Source: Tenebrio molitor
Lineage: Eukaryota > Arthropoda > Insecta > Coleoptera > Tenebrionidae
NCBI RefSeq assembly: GCF_963966145.1
Contig: NC_091054.1
Coordinates: 12,648,001 to 12,712,000, forward strand
Direction of reading: 5' to 3'
DNA: 64,000 bases
A program made the translations under genes and the position numbers. This document shows positions 49,695 through 60,098 of the stretch, in pieces (position 1 is the stretch's first letter; each line of letters begins with the position of its first letter). The notes beneath the pieces were generated by a model that did no database searches, was not told the DNA's origin, and saw nothing but the letters and a program-made list of their open reading frames with translations.

Positions 49695-50280
49695 AAGTTG
49701 CGTTCGGATATTCGTCCCGGTGTACACTTTTTCGAACCAAGAGAACTTTACCACAGAATAGAAACAATTGTTTCTATTCTGTGACTTTACCGTTCGTGAA
49801 TCCGGTGCGGTGCATATAGAGTTCGCTCTGTCGAGTTCGGATACCATCGGTGCGGTGTAAATGGTGCTTATTGGGCGTGCACTTTTAGCTCGGTGTTTTC
49901 ATGCGGGTAATACGGTGCATATTAGTTGATTGAGGTTATGTTATGTGACCGCGAGGCATATGCACATTAAATTTTGAAGTTTTGTGATTGAATTCGGACT
50001 TTTAGCTGTTTGGACATATTTTGTGATTAATTGTTTCTAACGTATGCAGCAATTGGTACAATTTTGAGGTTTGCCATAATTTGAGGTTAATTTTACTGAC
50101 AACACCACCGATAAATCAACACGAGATCGTTCGGAAACGCCAGTACCCTACAGAGCACACCGTGGTCATGTGACTACAAGCTCTACAAACACCGACACCG
50201 TTGACACCGGTTCCGGAACCTAATATCCGAACGCAGCTACCGTTGATACCGGTTCCGGAACCTAATATCCGAACGCAGCT
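49695..50280. mobile_element. TIR element (AGTTGCGTTCGGATATT) with 42-bp tandem repeat
   Basis: AGTTGCGTTCGGATATT at the left is inverted as AATATCCGAACGCAGCT at the right. ATA flanks both sides, and the B unit lacks it. Positions 50,197-50,280 are two exact-length 42-bp tandem units with one visible substitution, so the right terminus is duplicated. A perfect 32-bp palindrome lies at 49,752-49,783. A 62-codon minus frame here is repeat-derived. Confidence 0.75.
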
Positions 50281-50447
50281 ATAGCTGTTGCTGGTTGCAT
50301 CCACTCCTGGTTTAAAATTCGTAAAAACAACAAAACAAAAATATTTCAGCGAACGTTGTCTTCGTTACAGCGACTTTCAATGAGCGACGCATTGTTTCAA
50401 ATTGTGTGAATATCGGTTCTTAATATTGTTGCTTAAGAAAACACAAC

Positions 50448-53400
50448 ATGGAAAGTATTCTGCATGAAGTGAACAGTAGGTTTATATCAGTGTCGAAAGA
50501 GGAGAGACGCAGGAATAACAAAATTTTGAAATCGGTAAGTCGAAAATTACAAATGAAATGATACATTGTGATCGGTAAAAATTCCAAAAAAAAAAAAACA
50601 AAGTCTATTGGGTGGTGGTGTAGTCGAAGTTGGTAAAACAGATCTCGCCGTCTCTATTGCTTATCTTATAAATAATTACCACGACCTGCTGTATAATAAC
50701 CGGCCTGTTCATTTCATTAAAAAAGTATTGCGAAAATGTTTCCGAGAAAGAGCCAATTTTCGCCGATGAGGACGCCACAGTACGGGGCTTCTAAAGAATA
50801 AAAATGCGGAAAAATATTTTTGACATGATTTTAGAGTTAAGATTGAGTACAGTAAGTTCATATTATTTTTTCTAAAACAATACCGAATACAACTGCATTT
50901 TTTTATTTTTTATTTTAAATTCGAATGTTATTTAAACGAGAAAAACTCTCGGTGACAAAAACTTAAGATGAATAATATCCCCAAAAAGCGCCCGTACACT
51001 AGCGCTCTGCGAGGATCACTCAAATTACACTTTTGAACAGGCCGGTTATAACACAGCAGGTCGTGATAATTACAATAAATAAGAATGGCAGGAATCGTTT
51101 AATTTTTGATCAGGTGGTTAAGGTGCTAGTCAAAGAAAACATGGTAAGTGTGGATCGGGTTTTCAAAAGCATGTTCAGACGTGTATTCTACGGAGGCAGC
51201 TACTTCGACGGTCTTCACGTCAGTCGTAATTACGATTACGATCTGGACTTGTTGCTGGTGATGCCGAAAGCTGCAAGTCCCGATCTCCAGCAAAGCGAAT
51301 TTCCGAGTCACATTCAGTTGCAAGTGAACGACGCATCGTGGCTGCGGACTTCCCCTGTTTACTCAAAATTCAAAAAAACATTCCTCGACGACGACAACTA
51401 CTTGATCACCGACAAAGCTTTGAGGTGGATGAAGGGCATCGTCCAGAAGGCCTTCAATCGTCTTCCGAGCGTTGGTGGCAGACATTATTTGTTGACTAAT
51501 GTCGGGGAATTCCCGGTAATGACATCTACAGGTAGAATGTGTGGTCAGCAACGTCTTGCAGATATATTTCAGGGAATCAGGACCGGCTGTGACTCTTCAC
51601 ATTGACGTTGACGGAGACTACAGAATAGATGTGGATTTGGTCATCAGTTTTGTTTTCACCGAGAACAAATGGCCGGAAGGTGTCTCGCCTAATCCGTATG
51701 CAAAGTGGTTGGGGAGAAGAACTCACTTGAATGAGTTTTTCATCGTGGCCAAGAAACCGAAGAATGTGCCGGATTATTTTCTTCCTAAACGCCACTGGCG
51801 ATTGTCATTCCAGGAGCAAGAAAGACAACTGATTCTCCAGAAATGGAGACTGAAGCCAGTAGGTCGGCTGCTCAAGGTATTGTAGTGACCCAGTTTAAAA
51901 TTTAAATTTAAGTTTCCGGTACCGCCACAACAGCGCGCCAAATGTGAAGGTACTAGCGGCTAGACTAGGAACTACTAGCGGAAATATAGCGGGGAGGAAA
52001 CGGGCTCGCGCGGGTGGTTGAAGGGGGTAGTTCACTTTTGTTTGGTTTTTCGAAACGAACAGACCTTGCGAAGAGCGATCCAATATTCCAAAAATCTGTA
52101 AGTTACATCTGAACCGATTACACTACCGTTCCGAGTAGGTATTTTGTGTACCCGTGAAGAATCCGGCGTTTTTTTAATTCACCTGGGTAATTTATCCCAC
52201 TTTCGTTGCCTTTTTTTGTGTTCTGTTTTGGGAGCAGGACCACGTGGTAAGGGTATGTTGTAGATTTCATTTTGTTGCATGCATTACCAGCGATTATTGT
52301 ATTCGTGATTTATGTTGTTTACTGATATTTGAGCCATTTAAAGTGGTTCTATTCTATCGTTATTTAACTTCACGTTTTGTTCTCTTTTATTTCCCAATTG
52401 TTTAATGTTGCGGTTTGTTTTTGCTTATGTTATCCTTGTTTAATGTTGCGTTATGTTTTGTGTATTTCATCATTGTTTAATGTTGCGCTTTGTTGTGTTG
52501 AATTTTCGCATCGTTTAATGTTACGCGTTGTTCGATTGAATTAAACTCGGGTTTTCTTTATGTTGTTGTTAAGCACCGCTAGATTTCGGAAGAGTTAAAG
52601 TAAAATGTTGTAAGTGCGCCACTATGGGGGTTAGGTTTCAATCAGGAAGTCGTGGGGTTGTCTAGTAAATTTCTGGGGAGGCCACGGTTAAGTTACGGCC
52701 GTTAGCGGAGGCGGACCTAAGTCCTGCTCGATGCGGCTCTGGGATGCTGACGTGAAACCTCCGTCGCGGTTCTAGAGATCTTAGGTTTTTGTCGGTAAAC
52801 GGTTGGTTGGGGAAGGTGGAGCAAGCTCTGCTCGAAGCGGCTTGGGAAGCTCATCGTACAACCCCGAGGCGCTCTGTCACTATTTCTTGGTCGGTGAAAT
52901 AGCCCGACGTTCATTACTAACCTGAGTATCTAGAAACGTCGCTGGTCTCAAGCCGATTTAGATTATTCTTCTGAGTCCCCTCGCGGCCGAGAGTTTGTTA
53001 CCTCCAGCTCTAAGCTCCCGTTGGCGTACCTTGACCGCGTAGTTTCAAATAACCATTGTTTTTGTCATTAATCTAATTGTGAAATATGAATAATACCTGG
53101 GATACGGTTTTTGAAGAGGGTTTTTCATCCGTCCCTGTCTGTAATAACTGCCTTATAATTTGTTTACTTGTTTCGCAAGCTTTAAACTGTCATTTTGTCT
53201 GTCATGTGCCCGTTTTTCTGCTATTTTAAATATTGTTGCCTTCATCTTGTCGTTTATCTTTGTGATGTACTCAACTAGTTAATTTCTGGTACTTCGTTAA
53301 CCTTAATTTCTGTCTTTTGTATTCGTTTCAATTTCTTTTTCATCAAAGTTATTACAGGCATTTTTAATAAAAGGTATTTTGCGTCCCTCACATGTGTGTT

Positions 53401-54024
53401 TTATTTGCGGCACTCTTCCAACTGGAACCCTCACCGTTTGCATTCCGAACCTTTTCCGCCAAAAGAAAATCACAACGTAGGGCTCCTCCGATTCGATGAC
53501 AATCACGACCACCTTTGTTACCGTTTTGCGCAGGTTCAAATATTTGGCGGAAAAAGTAATGTATTCAAATCATTACAGTATTATCGCAAATCATGTTTCG
53601 GTAAAAAGTTAAGACTAATCGGTTTTAGAAAATGAAGAAGAGGCAGCAGCACAACCAAATCGCCAGTTACTATATCAAAACGGTTCTTCTTTTCATGGTG
53701 GAGCAAAGAAATGACGCATTCTGGAAACAATCCTTGAGTATCGTTTTTTTGGATACTTTGGAAACTTATACTAAATACATCAGGAATAAGAAGATTCCAT
53801 ATTATTGGAACGAAGAATACAACCTAATTGGCCACATAGATCCCAGCACTTTGGCCAATTTTGCCGACAGACTGGAGTATATCATCAATAATATCAAAAG
53901 AAATCCAAACCAACCTGACACGGTGGTCGAATATTTGTGTAAAATGATTAATAAACATGGTAATCATATTTGTTCACGTTGTTTTTTCAGTGAATGCCCG
54001 AGAACTAGAAGAATTCTACGATGA
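50448..54024 (+). CDS. cGAS-like receptor / Mab-21 nucleotidyltransferase, cGLR-A
   Basis: Exons 50,448-50,534, 51,114-51,515, 51,562-51,876 and 53,629-54,024 join in phase 0 to give 399 aa. The protein starts MESILHEVNSRF, and the short exon 1 fits the N-terminal helix of the family. The nucleotidyltransferase core shows GGS (56-58), D70-x-D72 in the DYDLDLLL strand, and the third acid D188 in YRIDVDLV after SGPAVTL. The Mab-21 helical half follows, with WRLSFQEQE, SYYIKTV and the NLIGHI segment. Length is normal for the family and there is no zinc-ribbon insert. Such enzymes (for example Drosophila cGLR1) make cyclic dinucleotides that activate STING; ligand and product here are inferred. 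Intron 3 carries a 1.7-kb transposon but its splice sites are intact. The alternative, a developmental Mab-21-like protein, is less likely because all catalytic acids remain. Confidence 0.9.
51881..53577 (-). mobile_element. TGTAATAACCC-family transposon in cGLR-A intron 3
   Basis: It begins TGTAGTGACCCAGTTTAAAA and ends TTCAAATCATTACA, with GTAT duplicated on both sides (51,877-51,880 and 53,578-53,581). The cGLR-B intron is 51 nt and lacks it. Its right end resembles the right end of 55,434-57,388 and, inverted, the left end of 60,412-61,815, so it lies in the inverted orientation. It contains four TTTAATGTT-GCG-type units (52,398-52,530). No intact transposase frame. Confidence 0.8.
52398..52530. 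repeat. Imperfect minisatellite, TTGTTTAATGTTGCG units
   Basis: Four copies of (T/C)TGTTTAATGTTGCG-like sequence are spaced about 36-40 nt, separated by variable T-rich sequence. It is part of the intron-3 transposon. Confidence 0.6.
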
Positions 54025-54061
54025 AGACTGGTGAACAAACCATCTTCTTGTACTATATTTG

Positions 54062-54067
54062 AATAAA
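54062..54067 (+). terminator. Poly(A) signal of cGLR-A
   Basis: AATAAA lies 37 nt after the stop codon, in a context conserved with cGLR-B. Confidence 0.7.
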
Positions 54068-55433
54068 CTTTTAATTACGTTAATAATTCATCATTTTTTA
54101 AACCTTCATAATTTACAGTAAGAGAGTTTGAAAAAATTGCTACAAGAGTGTGAATGGGCTGCACAGTTATCCTAATTGGTCTGTACTGTCTTGCGTTCCA
54201 ACAATTCAAGCAACTCTGCGTCGATGACCAAATGTTTGTGTAAATAAATAAACAACGCGGGACTGAGAAACTAAAGACATGACAATATAACAGCCGCTGT
54301 AAATGGGATGAATAAAACCTCCAAAAATCATCCACAAGCGATGGCACACCGTAATCTTTTCTCATCGTTAAATTTATAACATAACATAAGAGTGAACAAA
54401 CAAGACTTCAAATTTACAATTACCAACGCTCTAACTGAATACCACGCTCTCTCTCGCAGCCCTCCAGGTAACACGTGGTCCCCGAACGCAACGTTAACTA
54501 ACCTAGCTTTCGCCCCTCTGTTCGTTATTTCCTACACTCGTGGCGTATCTTACCTAACTCCCCATGTTGGTTGAGGACACCACCGGGGTTGTCCGTCATA
54601 GAGAAGCCCCGCGGAGTCTACGACGGGTCCCGTAGCTTGCCCACTTCTTTCCCTTCCCCATTTACAAACTACCCTCGCATCGATGAGCTAACCCCACACG
54701 TTGGTTTGGGACACTACGAACTGGGGTTGTCCGTCATAGAGAAGCCCCGCGGAGTCTACGTCGGGTCCCGTAGCGTGTCCCCTTCTTTCACTTCCCCATT
54801 TTCAAACTACCCCCGCGTCGACAACCTAATTTCGACTAAGGGTTTTCCTTGTGACAGGCAAATGGATGGTCGGACCCTAGTTACACATTTCACCCCACGT
54901 GATTCGCGACGCCCCCGAGTTTCACCCGCTTCCCACATTCAGATTATCGTGCGTTATCGGAGTAAATAAAAACAAAACATACCTGTCAAACACATGTCGT
55001 AGTTAAGATCCTACTACTTGGATTAAACCACGCAACTCTGTAGCATCATATGTGGAGATCGAGTCGCACCTTTGATTTGATTTCGACAGTAAACAAAATG
55101 GACGATCAAGGGTTGTGCCAACAAACACTCAATTTTTAAATGAAGCAGCAGAAAACGCAACCGTTCAGTTCGAGAGCTAAAAATCGAGAGAGCGCATTTC
55201 TTTTCAAAAATGTAAACCAAAAAGTGATCCCCTCCTACACAGTGGTCCTAACCAGAGAGTCCTACTCTCGTGTTAAATATAAATTACTCCCTAGGATTTA
55301 GGGATATTCGTTACTAGGTTGCCATAAATTTGGTTAGGTTGGAGGCTATGTGGTTTCTGATGACAAACAAAAGATATCCCAAAAATGTAAGACCGCAAAT
55401 TAATTGCAACACTTGCAAATTTCTCGCTAAGTG

Positions 55434-57388
55434 TGTAATACCCCAGTTTGAATTCAAATTGCCGCCGCCGAAACAAACGCTAGAGGAACTATTTGGGTCT
55501 TTTGTTATGCACGATTGGTAGATTTTGGATTGCGTACGGTTGGTAAGGGTCTAAGGGGAGACGGGACACTGGATTCTCAGCTTTCGAAAGGAACGGGGGT
55601 GTTTGTTGAACCGTCGTTTTCATTGTTATTATTTTAGTTGAAAATGTAGTTATTGTGGTCACGAGTCGTGTAAACTCGGTACAGGTTGCAAAGACACACT
55701 TGTCATTTGCAACAGCACTTTTATGGCATTAGTCATTTGAACTTACTTTAAAACTGTACTTATATGGAAAATATTCAACCCAAACTATGATTTTCTGGTC
55801 CCTTTGTGCTTTTATTTGGTTCAGAAATATGAAAAAAATGCTGTTGCAAATGACAAGTGTGTCTTTGCAACCTGTACCGAGTTTATTTTCTTGTGTATTG
55901 TCCAGTTAATCTGGGCCGTGCTCCGTAAACATTCGCCAATCGCGGAGGAAATTACAGGTGTGCACCTCGTGTGTCGCCGACAGTTTGCGCGTTGTAATTC
56001 AGGTAGGATGATCTTACAGACAACAAGTAGTGTTTAGCAGGTATGTTATTTCGTTTTATTATTCCGATAAGCTCGGGTGAAGTAGGAATTGCTAGAGTGG
56101 GTAAATTCGTGAAAATCCGTTGGTCGCGTCTAGGCTTTAAAATCAGAGTTATTTAGGGGCGAACAGTTAGAAATACTTTGGGCGAGTCCATTTTCTGGGT
56201 AGGGGTAGAAACGGTTAACAGAACATATTGCGTCAGGGTTTTAATTAATGAAAACGGGAGTCCATTTTGGGAACAGCCTTCCATTTGCCCCAAGGAAAAA
56301 CGGGGTACGTGTTTGGCCGAAGTGTAGCCGCGGGGTCAGTTAATACACGTTGCAATGAAAAACGAGAACACATCAAAAGGGTCGACGTGAGATTGCCCAC
56401 GTGGGACCCACGAGGCTTTTTCATGACGTGTGACCTTGGCCATGTAGTTTCTCGACGCTCTCGGTGGAAGGCCTCTGTTTCATTTGGTGTGGGACCCGCA
56501 AGGGTGATTCGGAGGACACAAACTGGGGCACTGCACCCATAACGAGTTAGGTGTCGCAGGGATTTGGACTACCCGACGTCATTAGGGTAGAAATTAGGAG
56601 ACTGGGGGGCGAGAATTAGGGTAACTTCGCGATCGGAGACCGTGTACTATCTTGAAGAGCTGAGAGTCAGAGGTCCGTAATATTCAATTAGGGAATTAGA
56701 GTGTCTGTCATTGCAATCTAGAGTCTTGCTGTGCAATCTTATGTAACATGCTGTGTAACTTGGGCAATTGAAAAGATTACGGTGCGCCATCGTTTGTGGA
56801 TGATTTTTGGGAGTTTTACTCATCCCATTTACAGTGTCTATTCGTAATAACTTAACTATCACTTGTTTCACGGTGTCGGTTTGTTCTTGTATTTCGAGTT
56901 CAGGTTCTGAGGAACCGTTGTTATTTTATTTGTTGTATAGTTTCGTTCCGACAAAACAAACAAAAGGAAAAGGAACGTACTTTTTCTATACTCCTCAAGA
57001 GGTAGATAGACAAATTTATTTTGTTACTATGTATTTTTCTTGTTATGTTGTGTTATGTTATGTCATGTAAAGTCGCACCGCTGAATATTTGATGTATCTA
57101 TCATGTGATCGGATGTGATATCAATCAGCACTGTAGATGAAAACGAGAATAAATACAGGCGTCCTCCCACCGATTTATGCATTTTTATTTCGAAGTTTGT
57201 CACCCTGCAAGTCTGCCATTTGCATCCCGAGCTAGTCTGCCGCCATTTTGGACAAAACACACAACGTAGAGGTTCTTCTGCTTCAGTGACGATCACGACA
57301 TGGCAAATTTGTTCAATTTCGCGGGTTTAATTTGAAATTTCAAATAATTTAATATTGGCGGAAGACTGGCGATATCTGGGTTATTACA
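55434..57388 (-). mobile_element. TGTAATAACCC-family transposon, full-length inverted copy
   Basis: It begins TGTAATACCCCAGTTTGAAT, the complement of the R1/R2 right end, and ends ATCTGGGTTATTACA, the complement of the R3 left end. AGTG is duplicated exactly on both sides (55,430-55,433 and 57,389-57,392). Length 1,955 nt, including the palindromic element 55,671-55,885. No intact transposase was recognised; 4-bp target sites occur in Sola-type elements among others, so the superfamily stays open. Confidence 0.8.
55671..55885. mobile_element. 215-bp palindromic miniature element, copy 2 (inverted)
   Basis: It has the same TAAACTCGGTACAGGTTGCA ends as 42,765-42,979 and the same length, with the asymmetric centre in opposite orientation. 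It is nested inside the inverted transposon 55,434-57,388. Confidence 0.85.
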
Positions 57389-57673
57389 AGTGATAGATGA
57401 TTTTTCGTTTCACAATCTATTTTGGTTACTGGCGGCATATTTATTTGAATTTAATCTCGCAATTCAAAGTAAACAACCTTAGGCATTGTTACACAACATT
57501 AAAAACGTTATTTCCCTAAAAGTTCGAATTCTAGGGAGTAATTTATTTTTGACACGAGAGTAACCTCCTAACTTTGCAAAGAACTGCGCGCGTCGCTGCT
57601 TCTGCTCATAGTTTCTTTTGGCTTGTTGTTTTGTTTCGTCGGGGGCAATTTGAATTCTAATTGGGGTATTACA

Positions 57674-58461
57674 AAGTTAACTAACATTAGACCGAAGTTT
57701 TTATTTAAATTAATTAATACACTTTAAAGAAAAGATGCTTGTTTACAGAAAACTTACGATACGACTGACTTTTTACAGAATGCTCATTCCCTAAGAGAGG
57801 AGCTTCTCAAAACAAAACAAAATTCTCTTATTTGCTGGTGTTTCTGTTTACTCAAACTTTCCCCAACTGTCGGTTCTAGTAATCGCAATTGTTGTTACTT
57901 GTAAAATATATCAATTTCCAATTCGCCTGTTCATCGTACTAAAACGATTCTCGACAAATCCCCGGCTAGAACTGTACTATTGGTTGACCTCATCTTGAAC
58001 TGTTTAATCGGTAAAGTCCTTGCCTACCCGGTACTACTAAAGAGATTGTGCTGTGAAACACCGGAATTGAAGATGGCGCCACTAACTCTAAAACAGAATC
58101 CCATAAAGAGCGATAAGAGCACGTCATCGTCGTCATCAGATCATCAGAAAAACAGATTGTGTTGCGGTGCTGTGCACGTAAATTATAAATTCATATGTGC
58201 ATTGAAGAATAGAAGCAAATGCATAGAAGTGCATACGTGCGTTGGGCCGTTGGGCGTGTGTTGTTGAAGTTTAACATTTGACCATATTGTTAATGTAGCT
58301 GTTGCTGGTTACACCCACTCCTGGTTTAAAGTTTGTAAAAACAACAAAACAAAAATGTTTTAGCGAACGTTGTCTTCGTTACAGCGACTTTCAATGAGCG
58401 ACGCATTGTTACAAATTGTGTGAATCTCGGCCGTTAAGATTGCTGCTTAACAAAACACAAC
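57674..58461 (+). promoter_or_regulatory. cGLR-B upstream region
   Basis: It begins AAGTTAACTAACATTAGACC like the A unit, has about 100 extra nt near 57,715-57,820, and lacks the three elements found upstream of cGLR-A. The final 165 nt (58,297-58,461) are conserved with 50,283-50,447, including GCGAACGTTGTCTTCGTTAC and TCAATGAGCGACGCATTGTT. This is the best candidate for the shared promoter and 5' UTR. Confidence 0.55.
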
Positions 58462-60057
58462 ATGGAAAATATTCTGCATAAAGTGAACAGTAGGTTCATA
58501 TCAGTGTCGGAAGATGAGATATGTAGGAATAACAAAATTTTGGAATCGGTAAGTAGAAAATTACAAATGGTATACTTCGTACTCTGATAGATTGCACGTT
58601 TTTTGACAGAAGACAGACACAGAAACTGGTTTGGCGGGAATTAATCTGCAGGGATACAACGGTTTTATACATAACGTGAAACAATTGAGATGGAGAGTTT
58701 AGTATTTTTCACTGCTTTATGTTTTGGAACTAGAATTTAAGAACGTGCAATCTATCACTTTTGAACAGGCCGGTTATAACACAGCAGGTCGTGATAATTA
58801 CAATAAATAAGAATGGCAGGAATCGTTTAATTTTTGATCAGGTGGTTAAGGTGCTAGTCAAAGAAAACATGGTAAGTGTGGATCGGGTTTTCAAAAGCAT
58901 GTTCAGACGTGTATTCTACGGAGGCAGCTACTTCGACGGTCTTCACGTCAGTCGTAATTACGATTACGATCTGGACTTGTTGCTGGTGATGCCGAAAGCT
59001 GCAAGTCCCGATCTACAGCAAAGCGAATTTCCCAGTCACATTCAGTTGCAAGTGAACGACGCATCGTGGCTGCGGACTTCCCCTGTTTACTCAAAATTCA
59101 AAAATACATTCCTCGACGACGACAACTACCTGATCACCGACAAAGCTTTGAACTGGATGAAGGGCATCGTCCAGAAGGGCTTCAATCGTCTACCGTGCAT
59201 TAGTGGCACACATTATTTGTTGACTAAAGTCGGGAAGTTCCCGGTAATGATAGAATGTAGAATGTGTGGTCAGCAACGGCTTGCAGATATATTTCAGTGA
59301 ATCAGGACCGGCTGTGACTCTTCACATTGACGTTGACGGTGATTGCAGAATAGATGTGGATTTGGTCGTCAGTTTTGTTTTCACCGAGGACAAATGGCCG
59401 GAAGGTATCTCGCCTAATCCGTATGCAAAATGGATCACATGGTTGGGGACAACAACTCACTTGAACGAGTTTTTCATCGTGGCCAAGAAACCGAAGGATG
59501 TGCCGGATTATTTTCTTCCTGAACGCCACTGGCGATTGTCATTCCATGAGCAAGAAAGACAACTGATTGCCCAGAAAGGGAGACTGAAGCCAGTAGGTCG
59601 GCTGCTCAAAGTATTACCTCAAATCATGTTTCGGTAAAAAGTTAACACTAATCGGTTTTAGAAAATGAAGAAGAGACAGCAGCACGACCAAATCGCCAGT
59701 TACTATATCAAAACGGTTCTTCTTTTCATGGTGGAGCAAAGAAATGACGCATTCTGGCAACAGTCCTTGAGTCGCGTTTTTTTGGATACTTTGGAAACTT
59801 ATAGTAAATACATCAGGGATAAGAAGATTCCATATTATTGGAACGACGAATACAACCTAATTGGCCACATAGATGACAGCACTTTGACCAATTTTGCCTA
59901 CAGACTGGAGTATATTATCAATAAAATCAAGATAAGTCCAAACAAACCTGACACGGTGGTCGAATATTTGTGTAAAACCATTAATAAACATGATAAACAT
60001 ATTTGTTCACGTTGCTTTTTCAGTGAGTGCCCGGGAACTAGAAGAATTCTACAGTGA
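58462..60057 (+). CDS. cGAS-like receptor / Mab-21 nucleotidyltransferase, cGLR-B
   Basis: Exons 58,462-58,548, 58,842-59,243, 59,287-59,610 and 59,662-60,057, all phase 0, encode 402 aa. Introns are 293, 43 and 51 nt with consensus sites. GGS (56-58), D70-x-D72 and the third acid in CRIDVDLV (D188) are all kept, so activity is expected. Residues 30-116 are identical to cGLR-A, while exon 1 differs at 7 of 29 residues and exon 4 at about 19 of 131. A 3-residue insertion (ITW against A) lies after NPYAKW. Intron 1 holds a small TIR element (58,587-58,755). Start and stop contexts match the A copy, and AATAAA follows at 60,093. The role, making a cyclic dinucleotide for STING on ligand sensing, is inferred from the family; divergence may mean a different ligand. 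Confidence 0.9.
58587..58755. mobile_element. Small TIR element in cGLR-B intron 1
   Basis: GATAGATTGCACGTT near 58,587 is inverted as AACGTGCAATCTATC ending at 58,755. It is about 170 nt and non-coding. The cGLR-A intron has different sequence at this place. Its right end coincides with the start of the identical tract shared by the two genes. Confidence 0.7.
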
Positions 60058-60092
60058 AGGCTTGAACAAACCATCTTCTTGTACTATATTTT

Positions 60093-60098
60093 AATAAA
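60093..60098 (+). terminator. Poly(A) signal of cGLR-B
   Basis: AATAAA lies 35 nt after the stop codon, in a 3' flank that remains alignable to cGLR-A. Confidence 0.7.

Larger units (their letters stand above)
48696..50447 (+). promoter_or_regulatory. cGLR-A upstream region with three insertions
   Basis: It starts AAGTTAACCAACATTAGACC, homologous to 57,674 upstream of cGLR-B. Homology is interrupted by elements at 49,113-49,256, 49,334-49,665 and 49,695-50,280. The last 165 nt (50,283-50,447), adjoining the ATG, align without large gaps to 58,297-58,461 and probably hold the promoter and 5' UTR. No clear TATA box was found. Confidence 0.55.
55253..57565. mobile_element. Element X: TIR element inserted in R2, host of further insertions
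   Basis: The left end has CCTACTCTCGTGTTAAATAT and AAATTACTCCCTAGGA; the right end has the complement, TAGGGAGTAATTTATTTTTG then CACGAGAGTAACC. TCCTAAC flanks both sides (55,246-55,252 and 57,566-57,572), and R1 has the single site TCCTAATTTTGCAAAG. Without the nested 55,434-57,388 copy it would be about 360 nt. Sequence between contains no recognised gene. Confidence 0.75.
54237..57673. mobile_element. TGTAATAACCC-family transposon, copy R2, interrupted
   Basis: The left part (54,237-55,252) matches R3 from about 60,822 on (AACAACGCGG-ACTGAGAAACTAAA, ACGTGATTCGCG-type, AACAAAACATACCT). The right part (57,566-57,673) carries GCGCGTCGCTGCTTCTGC and ends GGGGTATTACA. Element X (55,253-57,565) splits it. 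The far left end is missing relative to R3. A 138-bp tandem duplication at about 54,585-54,860 creates a repetitive 132-codon frame (54,571-54,969) that is not considered a gene. Confidence 0.65.

Noticed and set aside
51033..51113. Plus frame beginning NRPVITQQVVII upstream of exon 2 in both cGLR copies (also 58,761-58,841)
   Set aside because: It lies before the strong acceptor TTTTTGATCAG that joins exon 1 in phase. No ATG begins it, and the family N-terminus is supplied by exon 1.
51516..51605. Possible frameshift in cGLR-A between exons 2 and 3
   Set aside because: A 46-nt GT...AG intron (51,516-51,561) restores the frame, and a 43-nt intron does the same in cGLR-B.
54571..54969. 132-codon frame with an internal repeat (GLSVIEKPRGVY twice)
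   Set aside because: It arises from a 138-bp tandem duplication inside transposon R2, and the matching R3 sequence does not keep the frame.
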